From the NCBI RefSeq assembly GCF_002875705.1, contig NZ_MCZZ01000113.1, positions 1 through 64,000 on the forward strand: 64,000 bases of DNA. Reading direction: 5' to 3'. Source of the stretch: Vibrio sp. 10N.261.45.E2 (GTDB lineage: Bacteria > Pseudomonadota > Gammaproteobacteria > Enterobacterales > Vibrionaceae). The notes beneath the pieces are model-generated. The model saw only the letters and a program-made list of their open reading frames with translations. It was not told the origin of the DNA and searched no databases. A program made the position numbers and the translations under genes. Shown in pieces: positions 38,017 to 48,341 of this stretch. Every line of letters begins with the position of its first letter. Within the stretch, counting starts at the first letter, position 1.

Positions 38017-38661
38017 ATGGAAAAGAAACATTTAGTTTTGGCATCCGGTTCACCACGCCGTAAAGAATTACTATCTCAACTCGGGTATGAGTTTTCTGTC
38101 CTTGTAACCGATGTTGAAGAGTGTAAACACGCCCAAGAAACCGCCGAAGAGTATGTTCAGCGACTATCTTTAGATAAAGCCTTAGCAGCGTTGTCTTTAT
38201 TAACAGATAACCCTTCTGAAAAGCAGCATGTCGCTCCTAGTTCTGATACTGTAGTTATTGGTTCTGATATTGCAGTTATTGGTTCTAATACTGTTGTTCT
38301 GGGATCGGACACAGTCGTTGTTAGTCAAGGGCAAGTGCTCGAGAAGCCTGTCGATTTTGCTGACTCTAAGCGCATGCTTACTCAGTTAGCGAATGAACGT
38401 CACCAAGTGATGACAGCGATTTCTGTGGTTTCAGAAGAAAAACAAAAAACAGAAATAATTATTACCGACGTATGGTTTAAACCCCTCAGTGAAAAAGAAA
38501 TAGAACAATACTGGCAAACAGGGGAGCCATGCGATAAAGCCGGTAGCTATGGGATCCAAGGTTTGGGCGGACGTTTTGTTACCCGAATCGAAGGTAGTTA
38601 TTACGCCGTTGTCGGCTTACCTTTATTTGAAACGGACCAGCTACTGCAAGAATTCTTATAA
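38017..38661 (+). CDS. maf: Maf-family nucleotide pyrophosphatase (YhdE type) with heptad expansion
   Basis: Maf/YhdE hydrolyses dTTP, UTP and modified nucleotides to monophosphates. Family motifs: LASGSPRRKELL at 8-19, GSDTVV with catalytic Asp98, VLEKP near 107, and DKAGSYGIQGLGG near 168. At 214 residues it is longer than E. coli YhdE (197). The extra length comes from residues 76-96, three additional seven-residue copies of the active-site strand (SDTVVIG, SDIAVIG, SNTVVLG) before the standard SDTVVVS. I chose the ATG at 38017, ten bases after GAGG; a GTG at 38011 is too close to that site. The place after mreD is the same as in E. coli. Confidence 0.9.
   Translation: MEKKHLVLASGSPRRKELLSQLGYEFSVLVTDVEECKHAQETAEEYVQRLSLDKALAALSLLTDNPSEKQHVAPSSDTVVIGSDIAVIGSNTVVLGSDTVVVSQGQVLEKPVDFADSKRMLTQLANERHQVMTAISVVSEEKQKTEIIITDVWFKPLSEKEIEQYWQTGEPCDKAGSYGIQGLGGRFVTRIEGSYYAVVGLPLFETDQLLQEFL
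38239..38322 (+). repeat. Four 21-bp in-frame tandem units in maf
   Basis: Units at 38239-38259, 38260-38280, 38281-38301 and 38302-38322 each encode S-[DN]-x-x-V-x-[GS]. Units 1-3 resemble one another most, and the fourth corresponds to the ancestral active-site strand. Confidence 0.85.
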
Positions 38662-38682
38662 TTTACTAATCTGAGGTGCACC

Positions 38683-40152
38683 ATGAGTGCTGAATTGTTG
38701 CTGAACGTGACCCCGAGTGAAACTCGTGTGGCCATGATTGAAGGGGGAGCTCTTCAAGAGATCCATGTCGAACGAGATGCTCGACGCGGTATCGTAGGAA
38801 ATATCTATAAAGGACGTGTAAGCCGTGTTCTTCCTGGAATGCAGGCGGCTTTTGTGGATATAGGCCTTGAGAAAGCAGCTTTTTTACACGCCTCTGATAT
38901 TGTTCCACACACTGAATGTGTCGCTGAAAACGAAAAGAAGCAATTTCAGGTTCGTGACATTTCAGAGCTTGTTCGCCAAGGGCAAGATATTGTGGTGCAA
39001 GTGGTCAAAGATCCTCTGGGTACTAAAGGTGCCCGCCTAACCACGGATATCACTCTACCGTCTCGTTATTTGGTATTTATGCCGGGCGCAAGTCATGTCG
39101 GCGTCTCCCAACGAATCGATAGCGAGTCTGAACGTAACCGTCTTAAAAAAGTCGTGTCTCGTTACTGTGACGAACACGGTGGCTTCATCATTCGTACCGC
39201 AGCAGAAGGTGCAGACTCAAATGAGTTGGCACAGGATGCCGCATTCTTGAAGCGACTGTGGCTAAAAGTATTAGAGCGTCGTGGAAAACATAAAGCTCGT
39301 ACTCGCTTGTATGGTGAGCTCTGCCTAAGCCAACGTATCTTACGTGACTTTGTCGGTACTGAACTGAGTAAGATTCAGGTCGATTCTCGTCTAGAGTATG
39401 AAAACCTAAAAGAGTTTACCTCTGAATACGTGCCAGAGCTTACAGACAAGCTTGAGCTGTATGAAGGTGATAAGCCTATCTTTGATATGTACGATACCGA
39501 GAACGAAATTCAGCGTTCATTGGATCGTAAAGTCGAATTAAAGTCGGGTGGGTATCTGATTATCGACCAAACGGAAGCGATGACCACGGTTGATATCAAT
39601 ACTGGTGCGTTTGTTGGTCGCCGTAATCTAGAAGAGACGATTTTCAACACCAACGTCGAAGCGACTCAAGCGATTGCTCGCCAACTGCGTTTGCGTAATT
39701 TAGGTGGCATCATCATTATCGACTTTATTGATATGCTATCTGAAGAGCATCGTAAGCGAGTGCTCACTTCTTTAGAGGCAGCGCTCGACAAAGATCGTGT
39801 GAAAACCAATATTAATGGCTTCACACAACTGGGTTTGGTTGAGATGACCCGTAAACGTACTCGTGAAAGTATTGAGCATATCCTGTGTTCGAGCTGCCCT
39901 GCTTGTGAAGGCCGTGGCAGTGTGAAGACAGTAGAAACCGTTTGTTATGAAATTCTTCGAGAGATCACGCGAGTTAATCGTGCGTACGACGCTGATAAAT
40001 TTGTGGTCTATGCGGCAGCTGCCGTCGCTGAGGCGTTAGAGGGCGATGAATCTCATGCGCTTGCGGAGCTTGAAGTCTTTATTGGTAAGCAAGTTAAAAT
40101 CCAGGCTGAGCCTCTGTACATACAAGAGCAGTTTGATGTTGTTATGATGTAA
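38683..40152 (+). CDS. rng: Ribonuclease G
   Basis: RNase G processes the 5' end of 16S rRNA and degrades some mRNAs. It has 489 residues as in E. coli. An S1-like domain (about 38-130), the catalytic DNase I-like core with MTTVDINTGAFVG and IIIDFIDM (Mg-binding aspartates), and the zinc-link CSSCPACEGRG near 405 are all present. There is no long C-terminal scaffold, so it is RNase G rather than RNase E. GAGG precedes the ATG. Confidence 0.97.
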   Translation: MSAELLLNVTPSETRVAMIEGGALQEIHVERDARRGIVGNIYKGRVSRVLPGMQAAFVDIGLEKAAFLHASDIVPHTECVAENEKKQFQVRDISELVRQGQDIVVQVVKDPLGTKGARLTTDITLPSRYLVFMPGASHVGVSQRIDSESERNRLKKVVSRYCDEHGGFIIRTAAEGADSNELAQDAAFLKRLWLKVLERRGKHKARTRLYGELCLSQRILRDFVGTELSKIQVDSRLEYENLKEFTSEYVPELTDKLELYEGDKPIFDMYDTENEIQRSLDRKVELKSGGYLIIDQTEAMTTVDINTGAFVGRRNLEETIFNTNVEATQAIARQLRLRNLGGIIIIDFIDMLSEEHRKRVLTSLEAALDKDRVKTNINGFTQLGLVEMTRKRTRESIEHILCSSCPACEGRGSVKTVETVCYEILREITRVNRAYDADKFVVYAAAAVAEALEGDESHALAELEVFIGKQVKIQAEPLYIQEQFDVVMM

Positions 40153-40162
40153 TGGAAATTTT

Positions 40163-43100
40163 GTGAGCTCAAGCGTTACTCTGATTCTACGTGCATGTTT
40201 ATGGTTAGTGGTTACTCTCTTAGTAACGCTAGCCATTGCCGTTACTACACTGCGTGTAGCCTTACCCAATTTAAACAAGTATCAATCTGAAATTGAGCTT
40301 TGGGTAAACCAACATTCCGGTTTTGAGTTTTCGATTCAAGACGTGGGCGGTTTTTGGCGTAACACTCACCCCTCTATTGCTCTACAAGGCGTAAAAGCTA
40401 GCCTTCCTAATGCAGAAGATGTGTCGTTCTCTGTTGAGCGTGTTGAAGTCGAGTTTGACTTAGTTCAATCGCTTGTTGAGATGCGTCCGGTTGTGGCTGA
40501 TCTGGTCATGAATCAAATGTATCTTGATATCCGCTCTATTGACTTGTTTGCTGGGCAAAATAGCAAAGATGAGCCTAAAGATTCTGGCTCTTCCCAACGA
40601 GCGATGCAAGAGCTTGATAATTTACTGCTAAAAACACTCGTCGATGTCACGGCAAAAGATTCTTCTATTCTTTATCACTCTGTTTCGGGCGAAGAACGTC
40701 AGCTCGATATAGAAACCTTAAAATGGCAAAACTCAGATAAACACCACCTTGCTGAAGGCGTGGTGAGTATCAAAGATGCCAATCTAAATTCTCTGTCAGT
40801 GAGTGCTAACTTTATTGATGGTGGGTCACTGACTGATGTGACTGGTGAGTTTTATGTCAGTGCCGACAGTATTTCGGTTAAGCCATGGCTTACGCATTAT
40901 ATGCAGGCTGAATCGGGGATTGAAACCGGGACTGTCAGCTTAAATAGCTGGCTCACGCTAAGAAATAGCAAGCCTGTGAGTGCTTATGTTGAGGTTTTGC
41001 CATCAGAATTGACGTGGAACGAAGATGGCGAGCACGACTTAATGCTTGAGTCCGGTGTCTTTAAGTTGTCTCCGATTGATGATGGTTGGCAAGTAAATGG
41101 TCACTCACTAAACCTAAGAACTGATGACACACCTTGGCCTGAACTCGATGTCGCGTTTAAGTGGAATCAAGGTCCGTGGCAACTCAACGTTTCTGAGTTG
41201 GATATTACAACCATAACTCCGTTGATCAAGTTGCTGCCCGACTCTGCACAATCAACCAAGATGATCAATTTATTGTCTCCTGGTGGTTCGGTTTCTGATA
41301 TTCGAGTGTCGATGGATTCAGACATCGAGAGTTTACGCTACTCGGCCAGTTTTTCAGACCTAGCTATTGAGCAATGGGATTTAGTTCCAGGCTTTAGCCA
41401 AGTGTCAGGCAGTGTGTTTGGCTCTGCATCAGAAGCGAAAGCCAGCTTACACGTTATTGATGACGTGTTCCCTTATGGTGATGTCTTCCAAGCCCCTTTG
41501 AATATCAAACAAGGTCAGGTTGACATTGTTTGGCAGCAAGATGAAAACGGCTGGAAGCTTTGGTCGGACAAAATCACTGCAGCAACCCCAGATTTACAAG
41601 TACTCGGTGCATTTCGCTTAGATTTTCCAAAGGATGAGAGCCCATTCTTATCCTTTTACGGCGAAGCAGACGCTTACAACGTGGGCGAAACATGGCGCTA
41701 CCTACCAACGTTGGCTCTTGGACAAGACCTTACCGACTACCTTTCAACGGCGATTCAAGCGGGTAAAGCGGATACAGTAAAACTGTTATGGCATGGTGAA
41801 TTGGCTCAATACCCATACACCAATCATGATGGTATTTTCCAAGTTTGGGTTGGATTAGAAGATGCGAAGTTCAGCTTTGATACTGCGTGGCCACTGATTA
41901 CTGATCTTCAGCTCGATCTGTTATTTGAGAACGATGCGATGCATCTGGATTCTCGCTCTGCGCAACTGATGGATGTGACCGCAGATCGAATTACTGGGCG
42001 TATTCCTTATCTAGGAGAAGGCGGCCATATTGAGATCGAAGCTAAGGCAACAGCGTCTGGTAATGCAGTTCGAGATTATATGACCGCTTCACCATTGGTT
42101 GATTCCGTTGGTGCTGCACTAACTGCTCTTCAAGTAAGTGGTGATGTCTCTTCTGAGTTTCAGTTAAATATTCCGTTTGATTCTGATAAAGACGCAAGAG
42201 CATGGGGTTACGCCGACCTAAGCGGTAACCATGTTGAGATTGAGGCGCCGCCAATGGTGCTGGAAAACACCACAGGTCGTATTGAGTTTGATAATGATGT
42301 GGTGACGGCAAATGGTTTGGCCGCCGACTTGCTTAAACAAGGTATCTCGGTTGATTTCAAGGGACAGAATGATGGTCCTGGCTACGCGGTCGATATTGAT
42401 GTCTTGGGCGATTGGGATGTAAAACCTCTAGAACCTTACATCGGTGAACAATGGCTAAGTCGTCTGTCTGGTCATGCGCAATGGCAAAGTCAGATTGATA
42501 TCCAACTGAATGATATCGGTTTTACCTACCAACTTGATTTGCAGTCTGATCTAAAATATCTCGCGAGTGATTACCCATACCCATTAGCGAAGAAGTCATT
42601 AGAAAGTGGGTCGGCAAGGCTACAAGCATCGGGTAACCAAGAAACCATTACTGCACGTCTACAGCTTCCGAATACTAAGTATCAAGCAGAAATTGATATC
42701 ACGGGCGATGTACCTGAATTGACGGCGACTAACTTAGTACTTGGTCGTGGTGGCTACAAAATTAGCCCTGTGGTTGGTCATCATGCTCTGATTCGTACCG
42801 ACAAATTCAATGCTGATGATTGGCTTTCGGTGATTATGGAACCTGTGCAGCCATCAACCGCTGTTCTGAGCCAAATGAACACACCAACCATTCCGGCGCC
42901 AAGTCGTGTTACTTTCGAAAGTAAAGAGCTGATTCTTGGTGGTATTTCTTGGAATGATGTCGATTTTAGCGCCCGTAAGAACAAACAAGCTTGGCAAATG
43001 GAAGTTTCTAGCCAAGAGCTGGAAGGGGATATTAACTACCTGCCACCTTACGATTTGACGGTTTCACTGGATCGCCTGCATTTGTTTGTTCCTGAGTGGA

Positions 43101-44035
43101 GCGACAAGACAAACCAAGAGCAACTGCTACAGCGTAAAGCGCAAGAAGCGCCATTGATCTCTAAGTTGGATAGAGAGATCCACGATGCGATGCCAAACTT
43201 GACACTGACTCTGAACGACTTTTGGCTTCAAGGCTATAAGGTTGGTAAGGTCGATGTCGAAATGACTAGGAACGAAGATCGTATTGAGTGGAACAAGATT
43301 CAGGTTCGAAGCGGCGGCAATAAAGCGGATGTAAGCGGCTGGTGGGAACTGGACGGCGACAAGAGTCATTCATCGCTAACTGTTGATGTTGAAGGTGAAA
43401 ACAACAGTGAACTCATGGAGCGCTTCGGTATCACTTCAGGGATTCAAAAAGCGCCATTTGCGTTGGAAGGTCAACTGAATTGGGATGGCTCGCCTTGGGG
43501 GATCAAAATGGATACCCTTGATGGCAACGTTAAAACCAAGTTTGGTAAAGGAATTATCTCGGATGTGAGTGGTGCGGCTCGATTGCTTGGTCTGTTTAGC
43601 CTTGATTCGATCATCCGTAAGATGCAGCTCGATTTCTCGGATGTGTTTGATAAAGGCATGGCGTTCAATAGCATCACCGGAACGGGCGAGATCCAAAATG
43701 GTATCTTCCTGACCAATGATCTGAATATGGATGCGGTCGCCGGTGAGATGAAGATCAAAGGCATCGCAAACCTCAATACTCGTCAGGTTGATGCAGAAGT
43801 GAACTTTACCCCAGATATTACCTCGGGTATTCCAGTATTAACGGCCTTCGCGGTAACCCCTCAAACGGCGCTGTACGTATTGGCGGTGACCACGGTTATT
43901 TCGCCAGTGGTTGAGGTCTTTACCCAAGTTAATTACTCGGTGAAAGGGCCACTAGATTCACCAACGGTGAGTGAGCTATCTCGTAGCTCTGGCGAATTCC
44001 AGCTACCAGATAAACTGAGAAAGTTAGCCGAATAG
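40163..44035 (+). CDS. yhdP: AsmA-like envelope protein YhdP
   Basis: YhdP is a very long bridge-like protein that, with TamB and YdbH, helps carry phospholipids to the outer membrane. The 1290-residue product has an N-terminal membrane helix (about 7-30), an AsmA-like start, a long beta-strand-rich body, and the conserved C-terminal DUF3971/AsmA-like end. It begins with GTG, after GGA about eight bases upstream. Length and gene order (rng, yhdP, tldD) match E. coli. Confidence 0.93.
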   Translation: MSSSVTLILRACLWLVVTLLVTLAIAVTTLRVALPNLNKYQSEIELWVNQHSGFEFSIQDVGGFWRNTHPSIALQGVKASLPNAEDVSFSVERVEVEFDLVQSLVEMRPVVADLVMNQMYLDIRSIDLFAGQNSKDEPKDSGSSQRAMQELDNLLLKTLVDVTAKDSSILYHSVSGEERQLDIETLKWQNSDKHHLAEGVVSIKDANLNSLSVSANFIDGGSLTDVTGEFYVSADSISVKPWLTHYMQAESGIETGTVSLNSWLTLRNSKPVSAYVEVLPSELTWNEDGEHDLMLESGVFKLSPIDDGWQVNGHSLNLRTDDTPWPELDVAFKWNQGPWQLNVSELDITTITPLIKLLPDSAQSTKMINLLSPGGSVSDIRVSMDSDIESLRYSASFSDLAIEQWDLVPGFSQVSGSVFGSASEAKASLHVIDDVFPYGDVFQAPLNIKQGQVDIVWQQDENGWKLWSDKITAATPDLQVLGAFRLDFPKDESPFLSFYGEADAYNVGETWRYLPTLALGQDLTDYLSTAIQAGKADTVKLLWHGELAQYPYTNHDGIFQVWVGLEDAKFSFDTAWPLITDLQLDLLFENDAMHLDSRSAQLMDVTADRITGRIPYLGEGGHIEIEAKATASGNAVRDYMTASPLVDSVGAALTALQVSGDVSSEFQLNIPFDSDKDARAWGYADLSGNHVEIEAPPMVLENTTGRIEFDNDVVTANGLAADLLKQGISVDFKGQNDGPGYAVDIDVLGDWDVKPLEPYIGEQWLSRLSGHAQWQSQIDIQLNDIGFTYQLDLQSDLKYLASDYPYPLAKKSLESGSARLQASGNQETITARLQLPNTKYQAEIDITGDVPELTATNLVLGRGGYKISPVVGHHALIRTDKFNADDWLSVIMEPVQPSTAVLSQMNTPTIPAPSRVTFESKELILGGISWNDVDFSARKNKQAWQMEVSSQELEGDINYLPPYDLTVSLDRLHLFVPEWSDKTNQEQLLQRKAQEAPLISKLDREIHDAMPNLTLTLNDFWLQGYKVGKVDVEMTRNEDRIEWNKIQVRSGGNKADVSGWWELDGDKSHSSLTVDVEGENNSELMERFGITSGIQKAPFALEGQLNWDGSPWGIKMDTLDGNVKTKFGKGIISDVSGAARLLGLFSLDSIIRKMQLDFSDVFDKGMAFNSITGTGEIQNGIFLTNDLNMDAVAGEMKIKGIANLNTRQVDAEVNFTPDITSGIPVLTAFAVTPQTALYVLAVTTVISPVVEVFTQVNYSVKGPLDSPTVSELSRSSGEFQLPDKLRKLAE

Positions 44036-44109
44036 GCCTTAGTATTTAGTCAGTTAATATACGGTGAAATGCTGATTTCTGAATCATAATGAATGGAGGA
44101 GCGATACAC

Positions 44110-44922
44110 ATGGATTGTGTTGGGTTGATTCAAATGACATCTGGTCCTAGCCCTGAGTTGAATTTTGAGTATCTTGCTCACGAAGTAGCAAAGTGCAAAG
44201 AGTTGGGAGCTAGGTGGGTTGTGTGCCCTGAAAATGCATTAGTTTTTGGCAGTAAAGCTGACTATCACCGGTATGCTGAGCCTTTAAATGATGGCCCACT
44301 GCAAAAGAAAATCTCTGAGCTAGCAAAGCTCCACCGAATTTGGATTGTCATTGGTAGTATGCCAATAAGCACAACTCAAGGCGTGACTACTACAACCTTG
44401 GTGGTTGATGATTTTGGTTGCCTAGTGGCTCACTACGACAAGCTACACATGTTTGATGTGGATGTTGCTGATGCCCATAAGTGCTACCGAGAGTCGGATA
44501 TTTTCACTCCGGGCAACCAAGTTGTGACAACGGAAACGCCTTTTGGTCGCTTAGGTTTGAGTATTTGTTATGATGTGCGCTTTCCGCACCTGTATTCAGA
44601 GTTACGTAAACAGGGTGCACAAATCATTGTGGTGCCTGCGGCTTTTACCGCGGTAACGGGCCAAGCGCATTGGGAAGCACTGTTAAGATGCCGCGCGATT
44701 GAAACACAGTCGTGGATTGTCGCGGTAGGGCAAGGTGGAAAACACCCTTGCCAAAGAGAAACATGGGGACACTCAATGGTGGTTGATCCATGGGGACGAG
44801 TGGTCGCACAGTTAGACCAAGAGCCTAAAAGTATGGTGGTTGAGATAGACACATCCAGTTGCGAGTCAATTAGGCAAAATATGCCAATCACGCAACATTC
44901 TCGATTTACCAATCAATTTTAA
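44110..44922 (+). CDS. Carbon-nitrogen hydrolase (Nit1-like, probable deaminated-glutathione amidase)
   Basis: A nitrilase-superfamily enzyme of 270 residues with the Glu-Lys-Cys triad at Glu41 (CPENALVFG), Lys111 (YDKLHMFD) and Cys153 (SICYDVRFP). The closest group known to me is Nit1/NitFhit-type omega-amidases, which remove deaminated glutathione. I chose the ATG at 44110, eight bases after GGAGGAG; an ATG at 44089 precedes that ribosome binding site and is unlikely. It is 20 bp before tldD and likely cotranscribed with it. Exact substrate unproven. Confidence 0.85.
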   Translation: MDCVGLIQMTSGPSPELNFEYLAHEVAKCKELGARWVVCPENALVFGSKADYHRYAEPLNDGPLQKKISELAKLHRIWIVIGSMPISTTQGVTTTTLVVDDFGCLVAHYDKLHMFDVDVADAHKCYRESDIFTPGNQVVTTETPFGRLGLSICYDVRFPHLYSELRKQGAQIIVVPAAFTAVTGQAHWEALLRCRAIETQSWIVAVGQGGKHPCQRETWGHSMVVDPWGRVVAQLDQEPKSMVVEIDTSSCESIRQNMPITQHSRFTNQF

Positions 44923-44941
44923 TTACAAACAAGAGCCATTT

Positions 44942-46387
44942 ATGAGCATTAATCAAATTGAAGAAGCGCTACTGAACCCAACAGGGCTTACGGAGCAAAA
45001 TATCGCAGATACATTGGCGAGCATTGCTACCCGCCAAATTGATTATGCTGATATCTACTTTCAGTCAAGCTGGCACGAATCTCTAGTGCTAGAAGATAGC
45101 ATTATTAAAGACGGCTCTTTCAATATCGATTGTGGTGTTGGCGTTCGTGCAGTATCGGGTGAAAAAACCGGTTTTGCTTATTCTGACCAAATCCAATTAG
45201 ACGGTCTTAAGCAGAGTGCAATTGCAGCTCGCGGTATCGCTAAGCAAGGTCAAAACGGCAAGGTTCACGCTTTCAAACGCAACTCTAACCAAGCTTACTA
45301 TGATGCAGTTAACCCGCTAGCGAGCTGGGAAAAGCAGCAGAAAACAGAATTACTAAAATCATTGGATGCTTACATTCGCACTAAAGAGCCAATGGTTACT
45401 GAAGTATCGGTAAGCCTAAGTGGTGTGCATGAGCAGATGCTGATTGCCGCGACAGATGGCACCTACGCTGGCGATATTCGTCCGCTGGTTCGCTTGTCTA
45501 TTAGCGTACTGGCTCAAAAAGGTGATCGTCGTGAGCGTGGTAGCGCTGGTGGCGGTGGTCGTTTTGGTTACGATTTCTTCCTAAGCGATGACAAAGGCAC
45601 CCAGGTTGCTTACCAATTTGCTGATGAAGCGATTCGCCAAGCCCTTGTTAACCTTGAAGCGGTTGCTGCCCCTGCTGGTGCAATGCCTGTCGTTCTTGGT
45701 TCTGGTTGGCCGGGCGTTCTGCTGCATGAAGCGGTAGGTCACGGTTTAGAAGGTGATTTCAACCGTAAAGAGTCGTCAGTATTCTCGGGAAAAGTTGGCG
45801 AACAAGTTACTTCAAGCCTATGTACGATTGTCGATGACGGTACATTGACTGATCTTCGTGGTTCATTGAACGTGGATGATGAAGGTGTTAACGGTCAGTA
45901 CAATACGTTAATCGAAAACGGCATCCTGAAAGGTTACATGCAAGACAAGCTGAATGCTCGTTTAATGGGGGTAGCTCCGACTGGTAACGGTCGTCGTGAG
46001 TCTTACGCGCATCTTCCTATGCCACGTATGACGAACACCTACATGCTACCGGGTGAGCACACACCTGAAGAGATCATTGCAACGGTTGAGAAAGGCATCT
46101 ACGCACCGAACTTCGGTGGCGGTCAGGTTGATATTACTTCTGGTAAGTTTGTATTCTCGGCTTCTGAAGCGTATATGATTGAAAACGGTAAGATCACTCA
46201 CCCAGTGAAGGGGGCAACGCTAATCGGTTCTGGTATTGAAGCGATGCAGCAAGTGTCTATGGTCGGTAACGACCTAAGCATTGACCGTGGTGTGGGTGTG
46301 TGTGGTAAGGCTGGTCAAAGCGTGCCAGTAGGTGTTGGTCAACCAACATTGAAACTAGATTCGCTAACCGTTGGTGGTACTGAGTAA
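44942..46387 (+). CDS. tldD: Metalloprotease TldD
   Basis: TldD, together with TldE/PmbA, degrades unfolded peptides and matures microcin B17 and the CcdA antitoxin. It has 481 residues and the zinc motif [11 protein letters not shown] (His262, Glu263, His267). PmbA is not in this window. It is the last gene of the mre-to-tldD block and ends at its own terminator. Confidence 0.96.
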   Translation: MSINQIEEALLNPTGLTEQNIADTLASIATRQIDYADIYFQSSWHESLVLEDSIIKDGSFNIDCGVGVRAVSGEKTGFAYSDQIQLDGLKQSAIAARGIAKQGQNGKVHAFKRNSNQAYYDAVNPLASWEKQQKTELLKSLDAYIRTKEPMVTEVSVSLSGVHEQMLIAATDGTYAGDIRPLVRLSISVLAQKGDRRERGSAGGGGRFGYDFFLSDDKGTQVAYQFADEAIRQALVNLEAVAAPAGAMPVVLGSGWPGVLLHEAVGHGLEGDFNRKESSVFSGKVGEQVTSSLCTIVDDGTLTDLRGSLNVDDEGVNGQYNTLIENGILKGYMQDKLNARLMGVAPTGNGRRESYAHLPMPRMTNTYMLPGEHTPEEIIATVEKGIYAPNFGGGQVDITSGKFVFSASEAYMIENGKITHPVKGATLIGSGIEAMQQVSMVGNDLSIDRGVGVCGKAGQSVPVGVGQPTLKLDSLTVGGTE

Positions 46388-46429
46388 TTCAGACGAACCT
46401 CTGCTAACTTACTTCAAATTATTGAATTG

Positions 46430-46460
46430 AAAGCGCCTCCAATGTGAGGCGCTTTTTGTT
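46430..46460 (+). terminator. Terminator of tldD
   Basis: AAAGCGCCTC pairs with GAGGCGCTTT around a 6-base loop, followed by a T-run. It lies between convergent tldD and the PhoH-like gene. Confidence 0.87.
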
Positions 46461-46495
46461 TTTTGGGTGAATGATTAGTAAGAGCAAAAAAACTA

Positions 46496-47875
46496 TTACA
46501 TGTTCTCTTCGGCAAACTCAGCCAGTCGGCTACGCACCACACCATTGAGGTGGATGTTGGCACTGCCTTCGAAGTTTTTAAAACGCTCGACCATGTAGGT
46601 TAAGCCAGAGGTTACAGGGGTTAAGTAAGAAGAATCTATCTGCGCTAGGTTTCCTGAGCAGACGATCTTCGTACCTTCACCACAACGGGTGATGATGGTT
46701 TTTATTTGCGAAGCGGTCAGGTTTTGACACTCATCGAGCAGTACAAACGCATTCTGGATTGAGCGGCCACGCATGAAGTTAATCGATTTGAACTGGATAT
46801 TGGCTTTATCACAGATGTACTTCATCGACCCTTCGGTGCAGTGGTCATTCTTGTGCAGCGCTTCCAGAGTATCGGTTACCGCGGCTAACCAAGGTAACAT
46901 CTTCTCTTCTTCGGTACCTGGGAGGAAACCAATCGACTCACCAATATCAGGTGTGTTTCGGGTTACGATGATCTTGTCGAACTGTTTACGCTCAATGGTT
47001 TGTTCGAGTGCTGCAGCCATGGCTAACAGTGTCTTACCACTACCTGCCGCGCCGGTGAGAATCACAAGATCAATATCAGGGTCGAGCAGCGCATCGATTG
47101 CCATACCTTGATAGACATTCTTTGGTGTGATGTCCCATGCCCTGCGATTCATTAGTCTTTCGCGGCTGAGGTCTCTCAGTGTAATGCTTTCAGGTTCTAT
47201 CTCCTCAACTCGCGCAGCAAAGTCACTTTCTTCATCAATCACATATTGGTTGAGGAAGGTTGGCTCGAAAGGCGCTCTTGCTAGAGTATGTAATGTCTTT
47301 CCGCCTAGGTTTTTGCTTTCTACGTTATCGATACCGTCCCAAAATGAACCTTCCAGTTGTTGAAAGCCTTTGGTGAGGTATTGGATGTCATCAATGAGTT
47401 GGTCGGTTTGGTAATCTTCAACAAAGCGAACACCTGCGCCCTTTGCTCGCAAGCGCATGTTGATGTCTTTGGTGATAAGAACCACTTCGCGTGGAGCGCG
47501 TTTGTTTTGAAGATAGAGGACTGCGTTGAGGATTCGGTTATCACCTGCCTTGTCATCGGCGAAGGCTTTGATGCTTTCTTGAAGTTCGTAGTCAGCGAGT
47601 ATTGAAATACTGCCAGATGCGTTGATGTCTTTAGAAAAAGGAATACCTTCCGATATTTGGTCTGGTGTGGCTTCTCTGAACAGGTCTTCGAGCGTTCGAA
47701 TCGCAATTCTCGCATCTCGAGCAACGTCTCTTTTACTGTCTTTGATTCTGTCGAGTTCTTCTAGCACTGTCATGGGGATAACGACATCGTGCTCTTGGAA
47801 AGAAAATATAGCGAAGGGTTCGTGAAGTAGGATATTGGTGTCTAAAACAAATAGCTTCCGGTTGGTCTCGCCCAT
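46496..47875 (-). CDS. PIN-PhoH fusion ATPase (YlaK/PhoH2-like)
   Basis: The 459-residue product joins an N-terminal PIN nuclease domain (about 5-145, LFVLDTNILLHEP with the first metal-binding Asp) to a PhoH ATPase domain (about 235-455, Walker A LTGAAGSGKTLLAMAAAL). In mycobacteria PhoH2 with this fold is an RNA helicase/ribonuclease; the proteobacterial role is not settled. I chose the ATG at 47875, where AAGGAG stands six bases upstream; an in-frame start at 47914 has none. It is convergent with tldD and divergent from rapA. Confidence 0.88.
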   Translation of the reverse strand: MGETNRKLFVLDTNILLHEPFAIFSFQEHDVVIPMTVLEELDRIKDSKRDVARDARIAIRTLEDLFREATPDQISEGIPFSKDINASGSISILADYELQESIKAFADDKAGDNRILNAVLYLQNKRAPREVVLITKDINMRLRAKGAGVRFVEDYQTDQLIDDIQYLTKGFQQLEGSFWDGIDNVESKNLGGKTLHTLARAPFEPTFLNQYVIDEESDFAARVEEIEPESITLRDLSRERLMNRRAWDITPKNVYQGMAIDALLDPDIDLVILTGAAGSGKTLLAMAAALEQTIERKQFDKIIVTRNTPDIGESIGFLPGTEEEKMLPWLAAVTDTLEALHKNDHCTEGSMKYICDKANIQFKSINFMRGRSIQNAFVLLDECQNLTASQIKTIITRCGEGTKIVCSGNLAQIDSSYLTPVTSGLTYMVERFKNFEGSANIHLNGVVRSRLAEFAEENM

Positions 47876-48341
47876 AGCATCTCCTTGCCGACGTGCGGCT
47901 TGCTTTGCATTCATTGAACGTAGATAAAGCTCACTTAAAGATTAGTATCTGATTCTGGTGATAGTCAACTACCCACCTAAACTTCATCTCGAGGAACAGC
48001 ACCATATTGTTGCGAGTGAATATGGCGCATTCGTTTGAGAGCAGCAATCTGCTATCTATAGATTAACCATGAGTTTTTGACAGTTTGATTGCATTGGCGA
48101 AAACAGAAAAAAAGCATCAAATCATCTCCTTTAGGCGTGACCTAAATCACAGCATCGAGTAAGATTAGCGACCTTTTTCTGCACCATTTTCTCGAGATAT
48201 TTATTATTGAGAGCGCACTTAAAAAGTGGCTGCAAACTAGGCATTTTTGGCTATATTTTTAGTTCAGGAGCGAGAACGTTCTTGTTTGAAATTGCAGTTA
48301 AGAAGACCAAATTCCAACTATAAGATTGAGGTAGTCGATTC
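47876..48341. other. Divergent regulatory gap between the PhoH-like gene and rapA
   Basis: This 466-bp stretch contains no supported gene. It holds the CRP-like site described separately and a TTGACA at about 48077. Otherwise I see only AT-rich sequence that could carry promoters for both genes. Confidence 0.5.
48136..48151. promoter_or_regulatory. CRP-like site between the PhoH-like gene and rapA
   Basis: CGTGACCTAAATCACA matches the CRP consensus TGTGA-N6-TCACA at nine of ten positions. It is about 190 bp before rapA and 260 bp before the PhoH-like gene. Which one it serves cannot be said. Confidence 0.5.
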
